Of a stretch of 11,451 bases of DNA, positions 6,265-11,451 are shown one piece after another. A program made the position numbers and the translations under genes. The notes under the pieces are model-generated. The model was not told the DNA's origin, did not search any database, and was given only the letters and a program-made list of their open reading frames with translations. Positions within the stretch are counted from its first letter, which is position 1. Every line of letters starts with the position of its first letter. Origin of the DNA: Synergistaceae bacterium (GTDB taxonomy: Bacteria > Synergistota > Synergistia > Synergistales > Synergistaceae); assembly GCA_012727545.1 (NCBI GenBank), contig JAAYHA010000293.1, forward strand, positions 1 to 11,451. The letters are read 5' to 3'.

Positions 6265-8154
6265 ATGGCACGTTTTTCATCACCTGAAGGTAAAGTTTAC
6301 GAAGCTGACAGCGCGTCACTGCGTCAGCTTCTTGATGTCTGGCGCCTAAAAAAAGCTGTCGGAGCAAAAGTTGAAGGCGCTCTCGTCGACTGCGACAAAG
6401 TTTTCACTGAAGATACCGAGTTTATCCCGGTATTTCCTGATTCACAGGAGGGGCTCGACCTCCTCCGCCACTCCACAGCTCATCTAATGGCTCATGCTGT
6501 ACTCAGACTATGGCCGGAAGCGAAATTCGGCATAGGGCCTTCTGTCAAAGATGGATTCTACTATGACATCAGATTCCCTAAGCCCATATCAGACGAGGAT
6601 CTTCCTAAGATAGAATCAGAGATGAGGAAGATAGCTCAGGAAAAGATCCCTCTTGTAAGGGAGGAGCACACAAAAGAGCAGGCAAAAGAGCTTTTCACTA
6701 AGCTTGGCGAAGACCTCAAGGTGGAAATGATAGAAAGCCTTGAGGGCGAGATCCTTTCGACATACCGGGAGGGCGACTTCATAGACTTTTGCCGTGGCCC
6801 TCACGTTCCTCATACGGGATGCTGCAAATTCTTCAAACTCCTCTCTCTTGCCGGTGCGTACTGGCACGGTGATGAGAAGAACGAAATGCTGACCCGGATA
6901 TACGGAACGGCATTCGGGTCCGAGGAGGAGCTCAAGGAATACCTCCGACGCATGGAAGAGGCTAAGGCCAGAGATCACAGAAAACTTGGAAAAGAACTGG
7001 ATCTCTTCAGTGTCCATCCGGAAGGTCCGGGATTTCCCTTCTTCCATCCCAAGGGCATGGTAATAATGAACAACCTTACCTCCTTCTGGAGAAAAGAGCA
7101 TACAAAGCGCGGATATGTAGAGATAAAGACTCCGATGATCCTCGACAGGTCTCTATGGCTTCGTTCTGGACACTGGGATCATTATAAGGAAAATATGTAT
7201 TTCACAGAGATAGACGAGGCTCCCTTTGCGGTAAAACCGATGAATTGTCCCGGCGGTATACTTGTGTACAACAGCGCGATCCGCAGCTACAGGGAACTCC
7301 CGCTTCGCATGGCTGAGCTTGGCTTTGTCCACCGCCATGAGAGATCCGGGGCTTTGCACGGGCTCATGAGGGTCAGGGCCTTTACTCAGGACGATGCGCA
7401 CGTTTACTGCACGCCCGACCAGATAAAGGACGAGATAAAGGCGATAATGGATCTTGACAAGTACTTCTACCAGGACGTGTTCGGATTCAAGTATTACGTT
7501 GAGCTTTCCACCAGACCTGAAAACTCGATGGGCGACCCGAAAATGTGGGACCTGGCAGAGCAGAGGCTCAAGGAAGCGCTTGAGGAGACCGGAACGGAGT
7601 ACAGACTCAATCCCGGAGACGGAGCATTCTACGGACCCAAGATCGATTTCCATCTTGAAGACTGCATAGGCCGTACATGGCAGTGCGGAACCATCCAGCT
7701 AGACTTCCAGATGCCTGAGAAATTCGACATGACCTACATAGGAAACGACGGAGCGGAGCACCGCCCTGTGATGCTTCACAGAACAGTGCTTGGCAGCCTC
7801 GAAAGATTTATGGGCATCCTGATCGAGAACTACGCCGGGGCATTCCCATACTGGCTTGCGCCCGTGCAGGTAAAACTCCTGCAGGTAAGCTCTGAGTTTG
7901 CCGGATACACCGAAGAGCTTGCGAAAAAGTTCAGGGATACGGGCATAAGGATAGAAGTCGACTCCAGGGATGAAAAGCTGGGCAAAAAGATACGCGATGC
8001 CCAGATGCAGAAGATCCCCTATATGCTTGTTATTGGAGCCAGGGAAGTAGAAGAAGGCACGGTCGCAGTTCGTGACAGATCAAAGGGAGACCTTGGATCG
8101 ATGACCTTCGAGGGTTTCCTTGAACATCTAAAATCGGAGTTCGACCCTCTTTAA
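6265..8154 (+). CDS. thrS: Threonyl-tRNA synthetase
   Basis: A 629-residue class II synthetase that charges tRNA-Thr with threonine. The order is TGS domain (about 1-60), editing domain (about 65-225), catalytic core (about 245-530) and anticodon-binding domain (about 532-629, starting APVQVKLLQV). The editing-site residues H69, H73 (HSTAH), C176 and H180 (CRGPH) are intact, so mischarged Ser-tRNA-Thr should be cleared. The zinc ligands C328 (PMNCPGG), H379 and H505 match E. coli C334, H385 and H511. Motif 2 Arg357 and motif 3 Arg514 are present. The ATG at 6265 is chosen because GGAGG (6252-6256) sits 8 nt upstream; an in-frame ATG at 6238 lies in a hairpin loop without a ribosome binding site. 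It follows dut by 47 bp and ends before a strong terminator. No T-box leader is visible. Confidence 0.98.
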   Translation: MARFSSPEGKVYEADSASLRQLLDVWRLKKAVGAKVEGALVDCDKVFTEDTEFIPVFPDSQEGLDLLRHSTAHLMAHAVLRLWPEAKFGIGPSVKDGFYYDIRFPKPISDEDLPKIESEMRKIAQEKIPLVREEHTKEQAKELFTKLGEDLKVEMIESLEGEILSTYREGDFIDFCRGPHVPHTGCCKFFKLLSLAGAYWHGDEKNEMLTRIYGTAFGSEEELKEYLRRMEEAKARDHRKLGKELDLFSVHPEGPGFPFFHPKGMVIMNNLTSFWRKEHTKRGYVEIKTPMILDRSLWLRSGHWDHYKENMYFTEIDEAPFAVKPMNCPGGILVYNSAIRSYRELPLRMAELGFVHRHERSGALHGLMRVRAFTQDDAHVYCTPDQIKDEIKAIMDLDKYFYQDVFGFKYYVELSTRPENSMGDPKMWDLAEQRLKEALEETGTEYRLNPGDGAFYGPKIDFHLEDCIGRTWQCGTIQLDFQMPEKFDMTYIGNDGAEHRPVMLHRTVLGSLERFMGILIENYAGAFPYWLAPVQVKLLQVSSEFAGYTEELAKKFRDTGIRIEVDSRDEKLGKKIRDAQMQKIPYMLVIGAREVEEGTVAVRDRSKGDLGSMTFEGFLEHLKSEFDPL

Positions 8155-8195
8155 AAATTAAATTTTTCAGGTCCGCTGTTTGTGGTGTTGATCAT

Positions 8196-8237
8196 AAAAA
8201 TCGGGTTCAAAGAATTTATTCTTTGAACCCGATTTTT
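8196..8237. terminator. Long bidirectional intrinsic terminator between thrS and the phosphoesterase gene
   Basis: Two perfectly complementary 20-nt arms (8196-8215 and 8218-8237) flank a TT centre. The G/C core sits mid-arm (TCGGGTTC / GAACCCGA), with an A tract on the left and a T tract on the right. It therefore works in both directions, ending thrS on the plus strand and the phosphoesterase transcript on the minus strand. Confidence 0.92.
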
Positions 8238-8260
8238 ATTTGAATTATTTGTTGAATATT

Positions 8261-8270
8261 ATGCAGCTAT
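8261..8270 (+). repeat. 10-bp direct repeat, left copy (ATGCAGCTAT)
   Basis: ATGCAGCTAT occurs here and again at 9702-9711, just outside the two ends of the phosphoesterase gene. The flanking bases differ. It could be a target-site duplication or recombination scar; chance is not excluded. Confidence 0.4.
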
Positions 8271-8292
8271 GACCAATATTACCTTTTTTTAG

Positions 8293-9678
8293 CTACAGTG
8301 ATTGAGTATCCATTTTTGTTATGGTCCCGTCCGGTGAATAGTAAAAAAGCGAAAGATATAAAGGAACAGAACTATTCCCCTGTGGGGTAATTACCACAAA
8401 AGTCATCGTAGGAAAATTTGGGTTATGATCGATCCATGTTCCTGAGTTTGCATAAATTGTTTTCTGTCCTTTGAGGTTCTCAGAAGGAATAATTCTAGGC
8501 TCGTGAGTATGGCCGAAAACGACTATCCGCTTATCAGAAACAGGGTTTTTAAAATATTGAACTTCGGCCTGGGCGTCAGTCTCGGCTCCGGAACCTGCCT
8601 CAATAAGGGCTTCCTTTATTGGTATTTTGACGGATACCCGATTTAGTTCCTGTCGTTCATCCCATGTGGCAAGACTTCCCTTATACATCTTCATATTGAT
8701 ATATCCTCCCGCTGAAATCTGAGAGGGCATAAGATCGCTTATGGAATAGTTTTCGGTGAAGCCGTCGATGTTTGTTTTTATTATCTTTTCATCAAAGCCT
8801 CCATTGACCGGGAAATCTGTCATTAATCCATACCAGGCTTTCCAATAAATATACGCAAGTATCTGGTCTTCTCCATAGGAATTTATGGTCACTTCCGGGA
8901 TCTTGCCGGCAGCCTCGGGGAATCCTTCAACAACAGATGTTGTCGCTAATCTTGTAAAGAAGTATCCGGGCGGCAATATGGAACCCGGAGCTATATCCCT
9001 GTTTGAAATAGGATCAGGTGCGCAGAAAAAATTATAGCGATGTCCATGCTCCATTATAATTTCAGGATGTCCGTCGGGAGAATAGCTTCCCAGACCCTGT
9101 ACATCACGTTGCTGATCAATTCCCGGGAGTATGCTCTGAATGTCCTCTGCAGTAACAAGTAAATCGTGATTTCCCGGAACATATGTTACTTTGATTTTCC
9201 CATCGCGGATAATCTTATTGAATGCTGCTATTACATGTTTATTGTTTTTTGCAACAAGGCGGACAAATTCATTCTGTGTTTTCCCCCTGAAAGTATCTGC
9301 CTCGCTCGGAACAAACCATAGATCAACCAAATCTCCAATAATTACAAGTTCCTTAATATTTGGGGCAAGCCTGATCTGATCAAGAAACTTAACAAGCGGC
9401 TCCCGATTATTTTTAGTTTCAGTATAGGTGTCGTCAGCTCCAAGATGGAGGTCGCTAATGCATACAATAAGCTTCCTCTCATTATTAAGTTCCGGAATGC
9501 CTTTGCTGTCAAGTGTGAAAACGTCTTTTAATGAAGCGGCGTCTTTCTCAGCTGCTGTCGATGCGCATGTTTTATCAGCAGTCACAGATCCTGCTTCAGA
9601 AGCAGGAGCGCGTCCTGCAAAGCAGGGGAAAACTGAAAAGATAGTGACCAGGAATAGCAGAACAGATATTTTTTTCAT
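8293..9678 (-). CDS. Exported calcineurin-like metallophosphoesterase
   Basis: A 461-residue protein with a Sec signal peptide (MKK, hydrophobic ISVLLFLVTIFSVFPCF, likely cleavage after Ala21 or Ala24), so it should act outside the cytoplasmic membrane. The metallophosphoesterase signature is complete: DLH at 76-78, GDLVD at 115-119, GNHD at 169-172, HGH at 211-213 and GHTH at 389-392, which together hold a two-metal site. GDLVDLW and GHTHEP recall LpxH-type pyrophosphatases. However, LpxH is cytoplasmic and much shorter, and here about 175 residues separate HGH from GHTH. The substrate is therefore unknown. The start has AGGAG (complement of 9688-9692) 9 nt upstream. The gene converges on thrS and is AT-richer than its neighbours: two 60-base lines counted by hand gave 40% GC, against 57-58% for two lines in thrS. 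With the flanking direct repeat this hints at acquisition. Confidence 0.85.
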   Translation of the reverse strand: MKKISVLLFLVTIFSVFPCFAGRAPASEAGSVTADKTCASTAAEKDAASLKDVFTLDSKGIPELNNERKLIVCISDLHLGADDTYTETKNNREPLVKFLDQIRLAPNIKELVIIGDLVDLWFVPSEADTFRGKTQNEFVRLVAKNNKHVIAAFNKIIRDGKIKVTYVPGNHDLLVTAEDIQSILPGIDQQRDVQGLGSYSPDGHPEIIMEHGHRYNFFCAPDPISNRDIAPGSILPPGYFFTRLATTSVVEGFPEAAGKIPEVTINSYGEDQILAYIYWKAWYGLMTDFPVNGGFDEKIIKTNIDGFTENYSISDLMPSQISAGGYINMKMYKGSLATWDERQELNRVSVKIPIKEALIEAGSGAETDAQAEVQYFKNPVSDKRIVVFGHTHEPRIIPSENLKGQKTIYANSGTWIDHNPNFPTMTFVVITPQGNSSVPLYLSLFYYSPDGTITKMDTQSL

Positions 9679-9701
9679 ATGACATTTCTCCTTTTTCCTT
9701 A

Positions 9702-9711
9702 ATGCAGCTAT
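9702..9711 (+). repeat. 10-bp direct repeat, right copy (ATGCAGCTAT)
   Basis: An identical copy of the sequence at 8261-8270, lying upstream of the phosphoesterase ribosome binding site. With the left copy it brackets about 1.4 kb containing that gene. Confidence 0.4.
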
Positions 9712-10128
9712 TTAGAATGGATCGTTCGAATTTGATACAGGTTTGGAGTCATTACTCGGATCAATAATTGGCAAAAGAAAATAATAACGCTGGTCTTATT
9801 ACAGTAACTTGACGGGGTCAATATGATATGTGTTTGTACGGCTCTGTACGTTCCCGTGGCAGTGGGCCGAAAGCTCTGTCCTTTCAGGTATACATATTAA
9901 GTCATTTGCCATTATAATCATATAGTGACAATGATGTTGAAGTTCAAGGGTATCTTAAAGTTAAATTTAAATTTTTTTTGGAAGTAATGCTGCAGCAAAT
10001 TCATTAGAGTCCCTATAAACAAAATGTGATCAAGACACTTATAAGAAGTAGGACCCTCATGACTTTGAAAAAAGTAATACGGGACTCAACCAATTAATGG
10101 TGAAGCGTTTGAAAAGCTATTGTCACTG
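9712..10128. other. AT-rich intergenic stretch with no supported gene
   Basis: Two lines counted by hand (9901-9960 and 9961-10020) have about 32% and 27% GC. Reading frames are short and lack ribosome binding sites. Small symmetries are present: TTGAC-GGG-GTCAA (9809-9821), the palindrome TGCTGCAGCA near 9990, and GAGTCCC near 10007 matched by GGGACTC at 10081-10087. A TATAAT at 9913-9918 has no suitable -35. No tRNA or recognisable mobile-element gene was found. The phosphoesterase promoter should lie in the left part, but no convincing one was seen. Confidence 0.5.
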
Positions 10129-10157
10129 TTGCGAAATGCAGGAATATGTGATAGCAT
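10129..10157 (+). promoter_or_regulatory. Candidate promoter of the infC-rpmI-rplT operon
   Basis: TTGCGA (10129-10134), a 17-nt spacer and TAGCAT (10152-10157) match consensus at four of six positions each. The start would fall near 10164, at the first leader hairpin. An alternative -35, TTGTCA at 10120-10125, lacks a well-spaced -10. Confidence 0.35.
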
Positions 10158-10163
10158 ACACGA

Positions 10164-10260
10164 GTTGATTTATATCAACGGGTTTACAAGCAGAGGATGC
10201 GCCTCTCGCCTGCCGACGAAGCAAGTTGTCAGGTCTACCCGGAAAGAGATTTCCAATGGG
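10164..10260 (+). promoter_or_regulatory. Structured infC 5' leader with a possible antiterminator (L20-leader-like)
   Basis: Four local hairpins follow in order. GTTGAT/ATCAAC (10164-10179) has a TTAT loop. AGAGG/CCTCT spans 10192-10206. CTGCCGAC/GTTGTCAG (10210-10217 with 10225-10232) has one mismatch. GGAAA/TTTCC (10241-10254) closes a GAGA, GNRA-type tetraloop. CCC at 10238-10240 can also pair with GGG at 10258-10260; that GGG is part of the terminator's left arm, so the two folds exclude each other. In Bacillus, L20 controls this operon through leader termination. The ligand here is inferred, not shown. Confidence 0.45.
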
Positions 10261-10290
10261 CTTGGCGCGTTTTGTGCCGGGCCCATTTTA
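10255..10290 (+). terminator. Intrinsic terminator (attenuator) in the infC leader
   Basis: A 14-nt arm, AATGGGCTTGGCGC (10255-10268), pairs fully, with three G-U pairs, to GTGCCGGGCCCATT (10274-10287) around GTTTT. The stem ends in TTTT (10286-10289). It lies 37 nt before the infC start and downstream of the candidate promoter, so it should interrupt transcripts before infC unless an alternative fold forms. Confidence 0.75.
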
Positions 10291-10311
10291 ATTTGAGCAA
10301 GATCTACACTC

Positions 10312-10329
10312 AGGAGGTGTAACGCCATA
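10312..10329 (+). promoter_or_regulatory. Strong Shine-Dalgarno and non-canonical AUA start codon of infC
   Basis: AGGAGGTG (10312-10319) is followed by 7 nt and then ATA (10327-10329), in frame with infC. From the in-frame stop at 10294-10296 to the ATA there is no ATG, GTG or TTG. The next candidate, GTG at 10354, has no ribosome binding site. Rare AUU/AUC/AUA-type starts are a known hallmark of infC, letting IF3 repress its own translation. Confidence 0.82.
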
Positions 10330-11019
10330 GCAAACAGGGACGACGAGCCCCGCGTGAATTCCGACATTCGGGCAACAGAGATTCTTCTCATCGATGAAGC
10401 AAATGCCAAGCGAGGCGTAATAAGCACTAAAGAAGCGCTGGCAATGGCAGAAGCGGCTGAACTTGATCTGGTGGAGGTAGCCCCTCAGGCGACCCCGCCG
10501 GTATGCAGGATAATGGATTACGGAAAGTTCCGTTTCCAGCAGCAGAAGCGTGACAAGGACGCCCGTAAGAAACAGAAGAATCAGGTAGTTAAAGAAATTA
10601 AGATGCGGCCAAAGATCGACCAGCATGACTACGATTTCAAGGTGAAGGCAATAAAGACGTTTCTTCAGGCCGGTCATCGCGTAAAGGTCTCCATCTTCTT
10701 CAGAGGAAGAGAGATGGCATTCCTTGACCGCGGCAGAGATGTCCTAAACAAGGTCATGGCTGCGATAGTCGATTTCGGCAAAATGGAGATGGAGCCAAGG
10801 ATGGAAGGCTCATACATGAGGATAATGATAGCCCCTGCCATTCAGTTGGAGGCAGCGAAGAAACCCTCAGCTCCGAAGGAAGGCGCTCCGGCTGCTGAAA
10901 AGAAAGCAAAGAAAGAAGCAGCCCCGAAAACAGCTGATGCTGCGCCTGTTAAAGAGGCCAAAGAACCTAAAGAGGTAAAGGAACCAAAAGAGGCCAAGGA
11001 AAATTCAGACAGCGAGTAG
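10327..11019 (+). CDS. infC: Translation initiation factor IF-3, with long lysine-rich C-terminal tail
   Basis: A 230-residue IF3 when read from the AUA codon, beginning (M)ANRDDEPRVNSDIRATEILLID. IF3 binds the 30S subunit, prevents premature 50S joining and checks start-codon/initiator-tRNA pairing. The N domain (about 10-85) holds the family signature PPVCRIMDYGKFRFQQQK. A lysine-rich linker leads to the C domain (about 90-172), with EIKMRPKIDQHDYDFK and VSIFFRGREMAF. The added 58 residues (173-230) are unusual. They are rich in Ala, Lys, Glu and Pro, with repeats such as KEPKEVKEPKEAKE, and should be disordered. The start choice rests on the ideal Shine-Dalgarno spacing and on the nine recovered residues, of which VNSDIRATEI matches the usual VNExIRxxEV. 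It heads an infC-rpmI-rplT operon behind an attenuated leader. Confidence 0.96.
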   Translation: MANRDDEPRVNSDIRATEILLIDEANAKRGVISTKEALAMAEAAELDLVEVAPQATPPVCRIMDYGKFRFQQQKRDKDARKKQKNQVVKEIKMRPKIDQHDYDFKVKAIKTFLQAGHRVKVSIFFRGREMAFLDRGRDVLNKVMAAIVDFGKMEMEPRMEGSYMRIMIAPAIQLEAAKKPSAPKEGAPAAEKKAKKEAAPKTADAAPVKEAKEPKEVKEPKEAKENSDSE

Positions 11020-11106
11020 TTTTACATTCGTTACTTCTGATAAAAACAATAATGCGTGATAGTCTCTTTTATACAGAGATATAACAGCAAGAGGAGGAAC
11101 AATTCA

Positions 11107-11304
11107 ATGCCCAAGATGAAAACCCACTCCGCTACAAAAAAGCGTTTTAAGATAACCGGAACCGGCAAGGTAGCCTTCAAGAAGAGCGGACGTTCGCACC
11201 TTCTTTCTTCGAAGAACGCCAAAAGGCGCCGTTCTCTGAGGAGACAGGGTATACTTCCCGCAGCGGTAGAAGGTCATATCAAGAAAGTTCTGCCCTACGC
11301 ATGA
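11107..11304 (+). CDS. rpmI: 50S ribosomal protein L35
   Basis: A 65-residue basic protein starting MPKMKTHSATKKRFKITGTG, the standard L35 N terminus, and containing SHLLSSKNAKRRRSLRR. It is a small component of the large ribosomal subunit. The ATG at 11107 is chosen because AGGAGG (11092-11097) lies 9 nt upstream; in-frame extension to an ATG at 11056 would add 17 residues absent from the family. It lies 87 bp after infC and 46 bp before rplT, in the usual infC-rpmI-rplT order. The infC-rpmI gap holds a short TCTCT/AGAGA inverted repeat (about 11063-11079), a possible but weak regulatory stem, since L20 represses rpmI translation in E. coli. Confidence 0.97.
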   Translation: MPKMKTHSATKKRFKITGTGKVAFKKSGRSHLLSSKNAKRRRSLRRQGILPAAVEGHIKKVLPYA

Positions 11305-11350
11305 GGCCGGGGCTCTTTTAACGAGAAATAATACTGAGGAGTGACATTAA

Positions 11351-11451
11351 ATGCGAGTAAAGGGATCAAGTGCAAGCCGCAATAAACTTAAAAAACTATA
11401 CAGCATCACAAAGGGATTCTGGGGACGCAAAAAGAACGTATACCGCAGGGC
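11351..11451 (+). CDS. rplT: 50S ribosomal protein L20, N-terminal part only
   Basis: The first 33 codons read MRVKGSSASRNKLKKLYSIT followed by KGFWGRKKNVYRR, and the gene runs off the window. The MRVKG start and KGFWGRKKNVYR motif are typical of L20, whose basic N-terminal extension threads into 23S rRNA during early 50S assembly. AGGAGTG (11337-11343) lies 7 nt before the ATG. It is the third gene of the infC operon. In both E. coli and Bacillus L20 is the feedback regulator of this operon, which makes it the natural candidate ligand for the leader upstream of infC. Confidence 0.95.
   Translation, partial: MRVKGSSASRNKLKKLYSITKGFWGRKKNVYRR

Noticed and set aside
9913..9918. Perfect TATAAT in the AT-rich gap
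   Set aside because: No -35 at 16-18 nt on either strand and no gene starts nearby; expected by chance in DNA this AT-rich.
9931..9987. 18-codon reading starting ATGATGTTGAAG
   Set aside because: No ribosome binding site, low-complexity product and AT-rich composition; no support for a real small gene.
10078..10296. Open frame of about 72 codons in the infC frame, upstream of the in-frame stop at 10294
   Set aside because: It has no start codon with a ribosome binding site, resembles no family and overlaps the hairpins and terminator; this is better explained as structured leader RNA.
1..11451. CRISPR arrays, tRNA or rRNA genes, insertion sequences, toxin-antitoxin or phage-defence genes
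   Set aside because: No regularly spaced repeats, tRNA-like cloverleaf, transposase, integrase or defence-type proteins could be recognised on either strand.

Overview
This window is a conserved bacterial housekeeping region of roughly 50% GC. Its genes have strong Shine-Dalgarno sequences, and one has a rare AUA start. The mix of a YhaM-like nuclease, a cysteine-rich DUF1847 protein, rpsO-pnp-dut-thrS and infC-rpmI-rplT suggests a strict anaerobe, most likely Synergistota or a deep-branching Firmicute-like lineage. That placement is inferred from remembered family resemblance, not from a search.

Layout. Positions 1-101 (minus) hold the start of a PLP-dependent aminotransferase gene, with a good promoter and a near-perfect dyad just after its -10 box. 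Positions 317-2883 (plus) hold a YhaM-like OB-fold/HD 3'-5' exoribonuclease, an RluA/RluC-family pseudouridine synthase and a DUF1847 protein, the last two overlapping. Positions 2941-6217 carry a strong promoter, a structured leader, rpsO, a terminator/attenuator, pnp, and dut nine bases later. thrS follows at 6265-8154 behind a hairpin next to its ribosome binding site, and ends at a long bidirectional terminator shared with the convergent minus-strand gene. That gene (8293-9678) encodes an exported calcineurin-like metallophosphoesterase. It sits in AT-richer DNA and is bracketed by a 10-bp direct repeat. About 480 bp of AT-rich DNA with no supported gene follows. Then come a structured infC leader with its own intrinsic terminator, infC, rpmI and the start of rplT, cut by the window edge.

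How the genes fit together. Most of the window serves RNA turnover and translation: S15, PNPase, YhaM-like nuclease, pseudouridine synthase, ThrRS, IF3, L35 and L20. dUTPase is the nucleotide-hygiene member. The common thrS-infC-rpmI-rplT cluster is split here by the AT-rich phosphoesterase block, which looks like an insertion.

No wholly new system is evident. The points most worth following are regulatory: the AUA start of infC, an infC leader with mutually exclusive structures, an rpsO leader with a G-U/G-C motif like the S15 site in 16S rRNA, a hairpin before thrS, and the phosphoesterase block with its direct repeats.
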